The notes beneath the pieces are model-generated. The model saw nothing but the letters and a program-made list of their open reading frames with translations. It did no database searches and was not told the origin of the DNA. The translations under genes and the position numbers were made by a program. This document shows, one piece after another, positions 32,336-46,516 of a stretch of 64,000 nucleotides of DNA. The first letter of the stretch is position 1. The number at the start of each line of letters is the position of its first letter. The DNA lies in NCBI RefSeq assembly GCF_030463565.1, contig NC_134646.1, forward strand, positions 62,203,710-62,267,709. Reading direction: 5' to 3'. Origin of the DNA: Pelecanus crispus (lineage: Eukaryota > Chordata > Aves > Pelecaniformes > Pelecanidae).

Positions 32336-34954
32336 ACCATTGAAGTAAATCCTCCAAATCCCAGTTTATTAGTGATTGATATGTGACTGGGTCACTAACT
32401 TCATTACCCACCATTTTGATCTATGAGCTGCAGCTTATTTTCTTCATCTTTATGCTCCAGTTATAACGATATGGAAATCCTGAAGGACAAGTAGCAGTCT
32501 GTCTGAGGAAGATCAAGGCTAAACCAGAACTTAAATTTCACAGAAACATTCTTGACAACCTTGCCGGGTATTTTTTTAGAGGCAAAGAATTAATACAGAA
32601 TTTTAAAATGGCAGCTTGAAGCGTCTTTAACCTCAGGAAAGATCGTGTCTGTCTTACAGAATTGCACAGACAAACATTTTCCACTGGCTTTTATTGATAG
32701 GCGCTGGTTTCATCCTTATTACATTGTGTGAAGGCTTTTCTGCCGAGGCAGAGAAATCCCACTGAAATCTTCTAGGAGACTCAACATTTCCTTCTAGTTG
32801 TGCATGGATATTAGTCATTACATTTTTATGCAAGGAAATGCTTTTCTTATGATCTCCTATGTGCCTTCTGGCACAAAAAGTTCATGTGGTGGGTCTCCTT
32901 GTGCCCCTTAGTAGTGCCGTGACCATGTCACTTTTTATTACTAATAATGTGCTTGCCTCTCCTGCAATTATATCTGCGTCCCTGTGCCTCACTTGTGCTC
33001 CTGGCTCTTGTGTGTAACACAACACACTGTCAGCTGGTAAGACACTGTAGCGTTTAAAAGTTGGAAATATCTTGGTTTTCTTTCTTCTTTGAAGTATATG
33101 TGTCATTACTGTAGTACAGAGGGGTGCAGAATTAAAAAAAAAAAAGTGACAATTACACAGTGTTCTTGATAGTGGGGTTATTGTGCAGATTCTAGTAGTG
33201 TTTTTGGTTTGTCAGTATTGAAGTGATGTGTAATTATGCCAGATTCTTGTCAGCTACGCTTTTGCTTCTTATCATAACATTGAGCAATGTGTTGATACAG
33301 AATTAGTAAAGATCACTCTAAAGGTGTTTAAAAGCACTGGAATTGTTAAGGGGATTGCAAATCATCTTCTAAAATTGAAATAATCTGTATCCAAATCATC
33401 TTTTTTAGACAAAGTCATCAGCCTTTCTGAGACCCTGCATTCAATGTTTGTGAGCAGTCTTAAATTTTTAATATGGTTCCCCAGTCATGTTGTGGAACAG
33501 AACAAAGGCTTAAACACAGTGGACTGGAATTTTCATGGTCTCTCTTGCTACTTTTGGTCTAAGTGACTTCTTCCATACAAACATAAGTGAAAAATTGAGG
33601 CTTTTGTAAGACAAAATAGTGAAAGTAATGCAGTGGATGGAGCTAACCACTGACGTGCCTTTAGTGCAAGATTAAAGATAATAAGTACAGAGATAGTTTT
33701 AGAGGCTTTAGATGCTTTGGATCATGTCATTTAGCTGTCACTCTTAGATGAAGTAGCTACTGTTGCATCATCTGTTCAAAGAAAATGCTTAAGCAGATTT
33801 ATAGCATGGTAGGGCCTGTTTGTTATACAGAATGCAACCCAGATAAAATTTCAGGCGGATGAACTCTTTATACTTCTAGACGTTTTCATATCCCCCAACT
33901 TTGTTACTTGTATTGTTCAGTAGTGGGATTGCTCTGATTCTTTATTAAGAGAAATAAGAAGAAATAGACCAAAAGTAATTCTGGAAAATATGCTCCGTTT
34001 GGGGGAAAATATAAATAAATAAAACAGATAATGATGCTTGGCCTGAGCAGGCACTATTCATTTTCTGCAACTGGTAGATCTTATGGTTGAAACTTCTTGC
34101 TTGGTGCTGATATTCTTTACATGCCATTTCTTAACATATAAGTGGTCAAGATTGCTAATGGGGTACCTGAGCTGGTGCTGCTGTGTCTCTCTACTCTGTG
34201 TTCTGTCACACAAAGCAAATTTTTTTAGGAGAGAGAAGCTGCTCCCTCTCTTTTTCTGTGGTCAAGCATCACCATTAATTTACCTCTGCAAGCAGTCTAT
34301 GAACCCCAAAGCCCTAACACAGCATGCCAGAGCGCTTTTGACATGTTTGCATTATGGGAGGGTTAAGTCTTGAGATAGATAGAAAAGAAAACATGTTTTG
34401 AATGAGTTTGAAAACAAAAGCTTCATTCATTTAAAAGACTCTGCAGATGAATGCCAGTAAAGACTTCGAAGCACTGACTGCTTGCACTGACCTCTCTCCC
34501 TGACATTATTTGCGAGGTGACAGGAGTATACGGAATAAAACGGCTCAGCTCAGCCCAGTGCTAAGTTCCCAGCTTTCCAGTTTCTTAGCCTTTAGCAAGA
34601 CCAGTCACTGCCTCATCACACCCTTCCATCCTGTTTATGCATAAGTAAAGGATGGTGGGGAAGAGTATGCAGCCTGAACCTCATCCGGTGCCTCTTAATA
34701 TATGCAAATAGTGGGTTTTAATATGGAGTAATTCAACTTGGACTTCATGGGACAGTATTTCTAAAGTTTTGAATATAGCTAATCTTAAAAGAATAAAATT
34801 TCTCGATATGACAAGTGGCAAAACAAAAATTAGGAATATCAATATTTTTAGTAAAACATACTTATCTTTGGCTTTGAAGGATGGAAGACCTGCAAACTGT
34901 TAGAAAAACTTCAAGGATCTTGTATAGTATTTATCAGTCAATGAATATTCTATA

Positions 34955-35080
34955 AGTTGGTTAGAGCATGGTGCTAATAACGCCAAGTTCACAGGTTCAA
35001 TCCCTGCTTACTGCAGGGGGGTTGGGCTCAATGATCTCTCAAGGTCGCTTCCAACCCAAAGCATTCTATGATTCTATGAT
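34955..35080 (+). mobile_element. 5'-truncated tRNA-Ile/CR1 SINE
   Basis: The copy begins inside the tRNA head at AGTTGGTTAGAGC, so its A box is partly lost. It continues through the AAT anticodon region and the CR1-like tail to two ATTCTATG units. Confidence 0.88.
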
Positions 35081-36012
35081 AAGGATGCACGATGATCTAT
35101 ATTGCTGTTATTTCAAGCAGAGAAAAAGAAGAGGAAAAATTACTAATTATTCATGTTAACAGGGGAAGTCAGAGCTTGGCTGAAAGCAGCTCTAATACAG
35201 ACTGCTAGAGTAGTGAAGATGGATTAGAAATGCACTAATTCAGGCATATTTGTTCCTGTGTTGTTATTCTAAAGATGCTGCCTCAGCCTGAAATCTCAAT
35301 AATAATAATTAAAAAAATGTGATCTTTAGCAGCATGATGAGTGCCACTATACACAAAATTGCTGAAATACTTAGGGGCCAGCACAACACCAATAATAAAA
35401 TAATTTTTCTGTTGTGTACAGGGATGAATTCTTATCTATCTACAAAATGTGCAGTGGTAGTCACAGGTGGTTGCAATGCATTGTCATTTATGTCTCAGAT
35501 GGAAAACTTTCTTAGAGAAAATTCACCTTAGGAACAAAACCTTGCAGCAATTTTTTTCAGTGGCTGAGAGCATATTTTGTCTGGATTTCCATGCCCAGGC
35601 TCCCTTTTTGCTTAATGTTAAATTAGACTTTCATAATACATCCTTCTTTAAATACAGTCATTGGTAATCAGTGTGAAGGAGAAGGGAGGGTAAAGGGTGG
35701 GGGAAGAGTGGGGGAATCTCTGTCTTTCCCAGAAATCTAAATGTATTGTAATGTCAATTCAAAACAAATGAAAAAAAAAAAAAACCCACACTCAAGGTCT
35801 GTGTTAGGATCAGGGAAGTATTCAGTGTCATAAAGGGAGGAAGACACTTTGTTGGGTGACTTTTAAATTAAATCAGAAATTTTCCCAAGACTTAAAATTA
35901 ACTATTTCTATATTTGTATATAATTTTAATAGGCTAACTGCATAAGATGTTTTTGCTCTGTTTGTGGGAAATTTCACTTAATGTTTTCATTTTGTGCTTT
36001 GTTTTGTTAAAG

Positions 36013-36083
36013 TTCCCTTCAGAAAAGAAGAAATGTGGATCCTGTAAATATTTCTTGCACTGGGAGGCAAATTTCACAAAATG
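36013..36083 (+). CDS. ARAP2: ARAP2 exon 3
   Basis: A 71-nt exon between TTGTTAAAG| and |GTGAGT, entering in phase 2 and leaving in phase 1. It encodes about S-SLQKRRNVDPVNISCTGRQ, which keeps the family's R-RNV block directly after the exon 2 segment. The acceptor has a weak pyrimidine tract, but the reading frame joins correctly to exons 2 and 4. Confidence 0.85.
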
Positions 36084-37035
36084 GTGAGTTAAGCATCTTC
36101 AATATTGAGGAAAAAGAAAACTCAGACCAGAAGTTGTCTAAAATGAGTATTGACTCACTTATTTTAAGAAATATTTGGTATCTGGAACGTCTGGAAAAAG
36201 TAATATATGTAATAAAGCATTTTAACCACTTCTGCATTTTTACGTACTTTTTGTTTATGAACTAATAAAATGAAAATCAGAAAATCCAGTCTTTAAACCT
36301 CATTTATTTTAATACACTTTTTTAGACTACAGTATTTTGAGTTTCTAAGATTAAATTCAGATTTTTTTAAGCAGAGTTAGCTTTTTCTTGAAAGATATAA
36401 GGAGAGTATTCTTGACTAATGCTGCTTAATTTGTTAGGTAGTGCTTGTAGCTCTAGGAAATATCCGGAAATTAACTGTATTAAATAGTTCACTGGAAGAG
36501 TTTAGAAGTCTTGTGCAGTCAGTTGTAAACAAAAGTTCTTTCATACTCTAGAGGTATGCCTTGTTTGAAGTTATGCATATTAATTTCAAGCAAATACTTG
36601 GTCACAAAATGAAGATTGTGCACAAATGAGTTTTTGTGGGTTTGTGTGGGGTTTTTGTTTGTTTGTTTGTTTTAAGGTCAGAGTAGAGGACATTTTAGAG
36701 CTATTGCTCCTAAGAGTATGCAACAACAGGTTTTTTTTGTTTTTTTTTTTTTTAAACTTGATGAAGGGTAGGAAAGAAGAAAATGCCTGCATGCAAGTTA
36801 TATCCAAATTATATAGTAATAGTAGTAGTGTCTGACTGGGTAGTGTCTGAGGAGAAAAAATGTGTCTGGAGTTCAGTTAGAAATGGGAAATTGTTTCTTG
36901 TTCTTCAAATTTTTTTTCTGAGAAGGACAGAGAAATTACAAACAGAAAAACCTGTGTCCCTTCTTGATTTTTATTAGTACTTTAGTAGAGTATTGCACTG
37001 TATGACTCTGTATTTATTTATTTTTTTGCTTTAAG
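36084..37035 (+). other. ARAP2 intron 3
   Basis: A 952-bp phase-1 intron with a (TTTG)n run near 36656-36672 and T-rich tracts. No other feature is seen. Confidence 0.75.
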
Positions 37036-37115
37036 AAACTTTCACAGAGGAAAAGCCACCCATCATCTCTCCATACGGGGAAACCTTTATTTGTGACAAC
37101 CCTAAAGATGCTCAA
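37036..37115 (+). CDS. ARAP2: ARAP2 exon 4
   Basis: An 80-nt exon, acceptor TTTGCTTTAAG| and donor CAA|GTAAGT, phase 1 in and phase 0 out. The peptide includes PPIISPYGETFI; the SPYGETF block is typical of ARAP2 at this position. It belongs to the linker between SAM and PH1. Confidence 0.87.
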
Positions 37116-40100
37116 GTAAGTTGAGAAGTCTGCATATAAATGGTCTATCTTCACTTTAATTTTCATGTTATGTATTTTATATTGCCCTTAATTCTTTTTT
37201 CCTCTGCTTTCAGTCTTTTTAGGTATATGCAAAAGGTTTATTCTGTAAAAAATTTGTGGACTAGTGAATTTTCTTCATCTGGAGATACACTTTGTACTGT
37301 TCAGCAGTAATAGGAAGCTGTGGTGTTGGTTGGTTGGGTTTTTTTGGTTTCGTTGTTTTAAACAATATAGGACAGATAACTGACACTTTTTTTTTTTTAA
37401 ATGCCCAGTGCTGCCATATCAAATGCAAAATAGTCAGTTACAGGCAGCCTACCTTGATGCCTTCCTTTTACCTTCTTAGGTACAGTGGTATATTGTAATA
37501 CTTTGTGCCTAAGTAAGCTTAAGTGGTGGATAACCATTAGAACTGACTAATAAAGGTAAAAGTGTCTTTTCTCTCTTCTGATAACTGCAGATCAAGACTG
37601 GGCATCTCCACACAGGCTTGTGTATATCGCATGAAAGCAGCTTACATGTTAGCTTGGATGATCTAATGGTCACTTTTGGCTATACCCTTTTTTAATTCCT
37701 GTATATGAAAGTTCTCGGGACTTCTGATACTTTTCATGCATCCCCTAAACTTGCTGTATACCCAGGAAGTCACTTTTGTTGTAGGATTCTCTGAAATGAA
37801 CATTTGTGTTGGGGTCAGTAGTTGATGGTATGAATGCCTTAGATAGCATGTGGACAGACTTCTGAATTGTGTGGAGATCTGGGAGGTAAATTAGCTTAGT
37901 GAGGCATCTGCTAAATGCTGTGAATCCCAGCTCCTGCTTCTGTCTTAGCAGGATACAGACCAGAAATTGTTGATTCTGTGATTGCTTATACCTGTCCCAG
38001 CTGATCTCAAGCCACTGAATTAGAGAAAACAGTAAATTATTCTTAGTTTCTGTCCTGGTCTTCACTCTAAGGTTTCACTTTTTAAACTATTGTAAACTAT
38101 TGACTAAAATCAAAGTTACTAAAATGGATGCCTAGGATTTTTTTCCACCCAATTTTAGCTTGTTAAGAATTGGTCAGTGGAAACAAATGGTTCAAATTTC
38201 ATCTTGTAATGGGAGTGGGTTTAGAAGCTTAAAAATTACCCTTATTTTTGGTGTGTACTTTCTTTTCTTTGGAAATATGTTGTGCTTTTTTTTTTGTTGA
38301 CTTTTTAAGGAGGTACACATAAATTTATGTCTTGTTTCTTCTTCTAGTTCTTGTTATCTGCACACAAAAGTGACTTCTGAGCTTGCATTTTCTTTTCTTG
38401 TGTACAATGTCTTGTCTGTGCCAGTTATTGTTGTCTGTGCCAATGTCTTTAAAAATTCGAAATTTAGCTTCTTTGTAATTAGTTCAATGCATAAACAGGT
38501 TTTCTGGAAAAAGTTTCCTAGACTTGTTACTTCTTAACATTATTCTGTATATTTCATTGAAATGGTTGGTTGTAAGAAAGCATACCCAGGAAGGCTGTCA
38601 GCAATCTTTCTTATTTTACAAAGGCACCAAATACAAAAATACCATGCTGTTAAACTGGATTAACTGCTTGAAATACAATTGCTATTTCTGCTGGTTGTAA
38701 AATCACTATTAATGCAGTATATTGTAACATGCTTTCCCTCATCTGACTATTTGGATTTTAATTATCACTTTCATGTAAGTGAATAGTTTTTTGAGTTATA
38801 TTTATCACATGCCTGTTGGAAACTTCATAGTTAATTTTGGTTCCATTAGAACTTAATTGCAGACAAAGGTCATAAAGAACCACCATAAAACAAAGGTCCT
38901 AAGATACGTTGCACTTTCAGAGTTTTTTCAGTAGGTATTGAGTATCCTAGGAACAAATAAGAAAGTTTACATAACTCTGTAAAATATCTGAGATTTTAGG
39001 GCTTGTAACGGCTGCTTCATTTTAAAAAATTAACCTCACTTGAGAATAGAGTTCGTCTATATACAAGAAAATGTAGCAAATTTTTATACGGACTGACTGA
39101 AGTTTGTTCTAAGGGCTTGTAAGTTGGCCATTACCCTTCTTCCTGTTTCATTGGTGTAAGGAAGAAAAGGCTTCTATAGGCTCTTACAAAGGGAGTGTCT
39201 GTAGAAATAGGTAATGAGTCACTACAGACTGGAGGTAAGTGAGCACGAGAGAACAGGGAATTAAGGTTATAAAGAAAATATGCCTTTGACTTAGGTCAGG
39301 AAGAAAGACAACTAGAAGCAGAAACCTCTAAAGGGCAACCTGAAGAAGGAGCATTTTTTTTATATTGCTTTAAAAACAACACAAATAAAAATCCAAGTGT
39401 TTTAGAGCTGATTTATTGTTGTGTCCAACTGAAGAGTCAAGTATATTAGAATCCCTTTACAGAAAAACTGAATTCTAATGAGTTCAGGCCTCTAGAGTGA
39501 AGTATTGGCTTTATTTCTTGCTGTAGACTGTCAGACTAAATTAAACATGCATATTGAGTTCAGTAAACTATGTGAGCTCCTAAGCATTGTGACAGTGTGG
39601 AATGCTGACCAGATTGCAAATCTTACCACTTTAAAATAAGAACCCTTGATATTTTAAAAGGAGGAATTTATCTTTATGGACCTGTTATAAAATTGTATTG
39701 CCAAACCGTGATTCAAGAATCAACCTGAGGAGAGCTGTGTGATATTAGCTTTAATAGAAGACTAAGGCAGTATCTCTTACGGAAGATGCCTGTCCTGAAT
39801 GGCATTGAGTCTTTGTTTAATGTAGCCTCAGTCCTGATGCTTTTCATGCCATCCATGTTTTAGCATTCAGGTTTCCTGACTTGCTGTTGTGATCAGCAAG
39901 ACTACCTGTTAGAAAAAGCAAAAAACAAAAATGCATCTGAACTACTTCCTGATCAAAAGTAGAGGATTTTTATACAGGGCTGCAAGTAGGCAGTTCTATC
40001 CGTCTGGGATCCAGAATCTAGATTTCTTCCTTAAGGGTAGGTGCTTCCTATGCATAAGCATAGTACATATTTAGAAAGAGTTTCTGTCTTATATACTTTT

Positions 40101-41850
40101 AAGAAATGCTTCTCTCTCTAAAGGTGTCTGCAGGAGAAAATGCTGCTGCTAATTACCTTTGTATAATAGCTCAGAAGTTTGCAGGAGGTGGGATATGGGA
40201 GTTTTGTCTCATCTTAAGTCTGAGCACCTTGCAGAGTAATTCTGTAAACAACACACTGGAAATGCTTGAGATTCAATTTGAGTGAAATACGTGCCTTTGG
40301 GAGCAAATAGAACTCCCTGTCCCCACAACCTGTCTGCATTTGTGGACTTCTACATTTTAAAACCTCCTAGCAGCAGAAATGCAATTCTCGATTGTTGCTC
40401 AGAAGTTCTCAGGCTCCTTGAATTCACTTGCCCAAGTGCTGAAGATTGCGGAGTGGGCACAAGCAGGACATAAAACTCTTACCGTAATGGTTCATGAGGG
40501 GGAAGAAGAGGTACTACCACATAGCTTCAGTGGGTATGGTTTGCGGTTGCATCCTGATAAGCGAATGAAGATAAAAGATACTGACCATTTTTGCTCTGAA
40601 GATGTTTCTTGGTCGATGATGATGTTAGCCTCTTGACTATTGTGCAGAAGTGGGACACAGCCATTTCCCCTCCTGTATGGGTGTTTTGTGTGCTCTGTAT
40701 TGGTTTTTTTTCTATTTTGTGGGGTTTTTTTTTTGTCTAATCCTTGGTGCTACAACATAGTTAAGTGTGGTGTGTGTGGTGGTTGTTGTTGGGTTTTGGC
40801 GTTTCTTTATAATGGATCTGGCTGGCAGAGGAAGGCAGACTGTTCACCTAGGTTTATCCTAGTAGCAGCCTGCGATTTCCATAATTCTTGCTGCAGTGTA
40901 CACATACTCACCTTTTGGCTATGTGCTTTTTTAAGCTTGCCTTTTCATGTTTCCAAGGTACAGTCCTCAAGTACAAGATGAGGTACTGCTGCTCAGAAAA
41001 CAAATGGCAACTGTTGTGTGTTCTGCCACCCTTCAGCTTTGTGGCATACACATCAAAGCTTAAAGGAGTAAATTAAAATGCTTCTATCAGAAAGCATGAG
41101 GATATTAATTTTAGTTTGTTTTTTTTTTTTCTTAAAGGAAGAAAGATGAGTATTGAGAAGCTTAGTAATGCAATATGATTGTCAGATCAAGTTTAGGAAG
41201 TGTGAAATGTAATGTTCTTGAACAGCGTTAACCTTGACATTTTGTACACTGCAAGCAGTTTGTGATAAAGATTTCTAAACAAACATTAATAAATATGCCC
41301 TTAAGGAAGAAGAGCTTGGCAAGAAGATGCGAGATATAGTTGATATAGCTGAGTTCAGTCTTACTGTAGGAATTTGAATTTACCATTATTTTATTTTTAG
41401 TGTACTGTGAAGGCTGTGCATTTAGTTCAAAGAAGAAGTATTGATATGAAACAGGCTAGCAGTGGTAATTCATAAGTGGTATACTTAACATGCATGTAAC
41501 ACATGGCTCTTGAGCTTAGAAAAGTTCAGGGTAAAAATAATACTCAGTTGTGCTTCAATAAAAATCAGAGCACTGATACTTCTATGCACTAAATTTCTTT
41601 AATTTGTATCGGGTATTTTGGACTATGCTCGTGTTTTATCTGAGTATTATTTAAAATTGAAATATTGGAAATAACATTTCTTAAAAATACTTTTAAAAAC
41701 ATGGTCTTTCAAATGCATATTACTTGAAAATGTGGCAAAGAATAGCTTTGCTAGCTAAGCTGTTGTTTGTGTGTGATTTATGTCTACAGTAATTTAAACA
41801 TCACTTACTACTTCAGTACAAATGTTGATTACGATATATTTCTTTTCTAG
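37116..41850 (+). other. ARAP2 intron 4
   Basis: A 4.7-kb phase-0 intron, AT-rich with several T runs. No mobile element or exon was recognised. Small open frames such as those at about 40282-40981 lack support. Confidence 0.65.
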
Positions 41851-41936
41851 GAACTTCATGGAAATGAATTCCTGGCTTATCAAAATAAATCAGATCTGGG
41901 AATGAATGAAGAGTATTCTTTTTACAAGAATCTATG
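41851..41936 (+). CDS. ARAP2: ARAP2 exon 5
   Basis: An 86-nt exon after a strong acceptor (TTTCTTTTCTAG|). The donor is TCTATG|GTATTA, phase 0 in and phase 2 out. The donor is not consensus, and reading on hits a stop within two codons, but using it joins exon 6 in frame (tg+t = Cys). The encoded linker (ELHGNEFLAYQNKSDLG...) is poorly conserved. Confidence 0.75.
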
Positions 41937-42743
41937 GTATTAAATAAAAGTTACAGAGAAATTCAAAATGTAAAGAGGAAAGAGTTATTTACGGATATCA
42001 CAAGTAGATCTTTATCACTGAAGGCACAACTATGACTGTATTTATTTTTTTTTTTTCCCCTCCTATTTGAATCTTTACCCCATGCTATCGGAGGCAAAGT
42101 TTGGCTCTGTGGCTGTCCTAAGACTGTCCTACCCAGGTTTCAGAATTTTTGTGGGTTTGGAAGATGTCTCTATTTTCCTCAGTCAGAACAAGGAAGATAC
42201 AAGTTTTATTTCTGTATGTCTCCTAGCTAACCATGTCTGAGTACTCTTATACTCTACTTCCTCATTATGGGGGGGACCTAAACACAAAACTAAAAAACGT
42301 TCTCTACTCCTGTCACGAGGCAATGGCCAGTGGTTTGATGAAATGGGAGCTAATGTCCTCCTTAAGTCTCCAGTCCATACCTGACTTCTGTTGAGGTGGG
42401 AGAGGGAAGAGAGACGTGATACTGCAAGTCCTCCAAAGTATTAAAATGAACAAAGCTACTTTTCTGAGGAAGGAGAATTAATTTTAAAATTCTGTTCAGG
42501 CTTCTAAACGAACCAGCAAGTGTTTCCTTGTTACCAGGCCTGTTGAATGGAGAGAGTAGGAGTCAGTATGGTCATGGTTATATAAGATACATTGTGTTTC
42601 GCATGTCTTTGGTTATCGCAGTGGTTAAACAAGTTATAAACATACTTATAATATGTCTTACCAATATTTGTTCTAATTAATAATTTTGTGTATTTGTACA
42701 TTGTAGCAATACATTAAGAGTAAAATGCAATTTTTCTTTCTAG
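41937..42743 (+). other. ARAP2 intron 5
   Basis: An 807-bp phase-2 intron. No element was recognised apart from a T run near 42041-42056. Confidence 0.7.
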
Positions 42744-43100
42744 TTCCTTTAATAATCAGGATGAGAAGAAAAAGGAATTTGCAAAAAATGAATCCCTGTC
42801 TCAGGAAAACAAATCATTAGCACTAGAAGAATCTGAAAGTGAATCTGTATATTCTGTTGTGGAACAATGTTCTTTGCCTTTATGGAAAAAGAAAAATAAA
42901 GACAAGACACACTCGGCATCTTGTAGTAAGATGCAAAGTGGAGATGCAGATCACTTGGTCAGTGAACAAATGCATTTTTGGCAAGCTGATGGAGATCAAA
43001 CTTCTATTGGAAATGATTCAATAACACCATATGCTTGTTTTTATGGACCATCAGTAAAGAAGGTTAAAGCAGGATGGCTGGATAAATTATCCCCTCAAGG
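42744..43100 (+). CDS. ARAP2: ARAP2 exon 6: linker and start of PH1
   Basis: A 357-nt exon from TTTCTTTCTAG| to CTCAAGG|GTATGG, phase 2 on both sides. The first two thirds encode a charged Glu/Lys/Ser linker. The end encodes ITPYACFYGPSVKKVKAGWL and DKLSPQG, the conserved lead-in and first strand of the first PH domain, starting at about protein residue 475. Confidence 0.92.
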
Positions 43101-46100
43101 GTATGGTATTTTCAGTGATTACTGTATAATTGTGAAGATGTGTGTTTGCATGAGAGATGTTAAGTTGGTTACTATTTGTAGTGAGAAAGGAAAGGGAACT
43201 GTTTCTGTTGCAAGAACATAGGTCTCTTCTGAATTCTTAGTTTTTAATGAGGTTACCTATTCCAGAGTTTATTTAGGAGGTGCACTCAGGAAAAATATTT
43301 TTATTAAAAATGTTGATCACCACTCACGAACTGTAGCAGAAGAATACAGAATTGATTTGTAGCAATATTTCCAATATGTACGTTTTTGCTGATTTTGTGT
43401 GGGCCACAAAGTGAGTGAAAACAAACTCTGACTCTGAAATACTACTTTACCAATATGGCCACGGTTGTATAAATTAATAATTACCATGACTAAAGATTCC
43501 GTTGGTTTCAGAATTGTGTGTATAAGTTGAGCTTTGAGATTAGAAACACATCTAGGGTGAATTGTCTCCTAGTTTAGTCTATTGTTGTGCCTAAAATTTG
43601 ATGGGAATAATTTGAGCCCAAGTCTTGCTGTCAGATTTCAAATATTGAAGAGGAGAGAGGAACACAATAGAAAGAGAATAGACCCTTCACCACATTTGTA
43701 GGTTAAAAAAAGAAAAAAAATCTTATGTTTAATTTCTGTTATATTTTTAAAATTTTTAAAATTGTTTTATTTTACCCTACTTTAAATTCCAGCTCTTAGA
43801 TTGTTTTACACTAGAGCACTCTATTATCAGATCTTCCCTTCATAAGTACTTGCAAACTCTGATGAAATTCTTCTAACCTCCTCCTTAATAAACTGAATAG
43901 ACTATTCTTCATTTTAAATTGTAGTTTCCAGTTCTCCAGTTGTTTTCTTCTGAATTCCTTTTTGTATTGAAAGTGGCATTATTTTATTTTTCAGTGTATT
44001 TCTGATCTTCACTAGTACTTAGCATCTAGAAATTAAAGCTGTTGTCCTTGTTAGTGCTGCAGTACATCTATTTTACTGTACTTCTACTCAAGCCTTAGTA
44101 GTTCTGCATTCATTGTTCTTAGGACTGTATTTTTAACTACACTGAAAGGTGTTACTAAACTATTTGGCTTTTCCTTTTATTATTTGTGGCCTACTCATCG
44201 ACTAGTACAGCAATTAAAACTTTTTTCAGTTTAGTGACAAAGTTGTTGAATTGGTTGAGAATACAGTGTGGTTTGAGCCCACTGGAAGGAGTTCTGTTGT
44301 ATAGCAATTTCCATTTTTTTGTTGTTCCTTTTTAAGAGTTCTGATTTAGCAAGTTTTTAATTCCTTTGATTTTGGCTTTATTTGTGTTGATACAGTGATA
44401 TATTTTTCAAGCTGAATAACAAGAAGGAATAAACCTTTTACCATTATGGAACTTCAATGTGCTCAAACTTTTTTTAAAAATTTTTTCAATAGTTTCATTC
44501 ACATTTATGGATTGTTATTGTTTACTTTTGTTAAAGAATCAAGGAATAATTATACATAGAGCCAAAAGACTTTTTCCCAGTATAATATGCATTTGCACGT
44601 CTCAGAATTGTTAGTGTATTGATTCCTCAGAGAGCTGTAGTTAGCTTTAACTTTTGTTTTATTTCACTTATGGGACTCTTTTTTCCTCTTTTTTTTTTTT
44701 TTTTTTTTAAACCAAAACTTTCAGCAGTTAGTTAATAGAGTGATAGAAAGTATAGTTCTTGATTCCAGTTGACTCATCTTGTGCTATTTGAAGGAATAGC
44801 GTTGTGAACAAAGTGTGAGGGCTTTAGATAAGGTACTGTGTGAGAATATATTGTTTGAAAAATATAATGAATTAAGCACAAAATTAGTCCTGGTTAGGAC
44901 TGAGTAGAACAGTTGCAGGGTCGTTTGCTCTGAGTCAGTGATATTCCTTGGCTGAATTTCAAGGACTTTTTCTTAAGCATGGTTTAGTGAATGCTACATT
45001 TTTTGGTTGTCTTTCTTATAATACCATTTTTCAAATATCAGAAAACTTAAAGAAACTAACCAAAGGAGAAAAAAAAAAACACCAAAACAACAATGATTTT
45101 TTTCATCCCTTAAAGCACTGTCATATTTTATTTCAGTCCCCACAAACTGAATGTTTCTTTCTGTTCCTCCCTCCCTTTTTCTCCCTCCCTTTTTCTCCCT
45201 CCCTTTTTCTCCCTCCGCTCCCATTTACACCTGGCACTTTGTGTCTCCTCAGGTTAATCAATATAAACTGTTTTCTTAAATGGCAACAAATTGTGCATTT
45301 AAAGTACAGGTTCTCTTTTTAGTTAACTCACTATAAATTGTAAAGCCATTCAGTTTACTCACATTGTATGTGGTACTTAAGTTTACTTTTTCTTCCCTGC
45401 ATCATCTTAAAGTTTATTGACATTTTAATGGAAAATAGATTTTACATTGGCCTTTCCAGGTTATGAAAAATAATGATTTATTGTAGTCATATAATAAAAG
45501 TTAATTAAGCCAGAGCCTCTATTTGATTAAAGTGTTGATAAACTATCACAGTCTACTAATCCTAAAGCAGAGCTCTAATTTAGCAAGAAAGGAAATAACA
45601 TTGGGAAAAGAGATGTTAGAGTGGGGTCTTGTTCTTGCTTAATTAACTCATTTAATAGATTTTAGAATTGAAACTTCTGTAGATGATAACTAATAGGCTG
45701 CCAACATTTTTAATGAGCATAACGGACTACTTCAGGTGCATGTAAAAATAACTTTTTAGGAGGTTCTTATAGAGCATGAGTTAACAGCAAACTTAAATAA
45801 TCAAATGAGCTTCTCATTAATGTTGTCCAGCTGATAATACTAATTGAAAATGAAATTTCATGTTGTACTTGTTGAGTGATTTGGTGTGACAACTGTTTAT
45901 TCATTGGCCAGGGAAGAGCATGTTCAGGAGATGATGATGACTGAAGATACTGTAATGACTGTTGATAACTGAAGATTTCTGTAAACAGAGATGTCCTCAT
46001 AAACATGGCAACGAGATGGTCATTTTAGGTTCTCGGCTTTCCCTTTTTGGAAAATATCTTAAAGAGCTTCTAACACTTAAAGGTGTGCTCTTTGTTCAGA

Positions 46101-46516
46101 ATATTCCTTCGCCTCTGATAGAAGTAACCAGTTCTCATCCGTGTTAGTTTCAAGCAAAATTACATCACTGAAAGTTCTTTTCCCTCTGTCATTTCAGATG
46201 GGATATAGAGCACATGGGCAGGAAATAGAGAGAAAGGAGACTGAACTGATTAAAACCATGAAGACACTGATTTATAAAAGAAGTCCAGTAATACTGCTCT
46301 TCTTGTTTGCAGATATTTTTATTAGATTTGAAATCAGCATTCCCTTTTGAAAAGATATGATAGGGCTAAGATTTATTTTAATTTTCAAAATATTTAGGCC
46401 CAAACACAGGAAGATAAACATGATTTGACTTTTCTATAATTTGTGCTTGAGACATTCTTAAAAGCCAGCGTTACTTGTGTTTGTAAATTTTAAGTGTATT
46501 CATTTTTGATTCACAG
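43101..46516 (+). other. ARAP2 intron 6
   Basis: A 3.4-kb phase-2 intron. It holds a T-rich tract at about 44689-44708 and a pyrimidine minisatellite at 45167-45219. No exon or transposon was identified. Confidence 0.65.
45167..45219. repeat. 14-bp pyrimidine minisatellite
   Basis: CTCCCTCCCTTTTT is repeated about three and a half times without error, ending in a degenerate CTCCCTCCGCTCCC. Confidence 0.9.

Larger units (their letters stand above)
29951..36012 (+). other. ARAP2 intron 2
   Basis: A 6.1-kb phase-2 intron. It contains a short minus-strand CR1 tail (32274-32335) and a 5'-truncated SINE (34955-35080). Poly-A/T runs are scattered through it. No further exon is supported. Confidence 0.75.

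Noticed and set aside
43101..43221. Extension of ARAP2 exon 6 to a stop near 43219
   Set aside because: Conservation stops at SPQG, and using GTATGG at 43101 joins exon 7 in frame with the expected KRMFQKRW.
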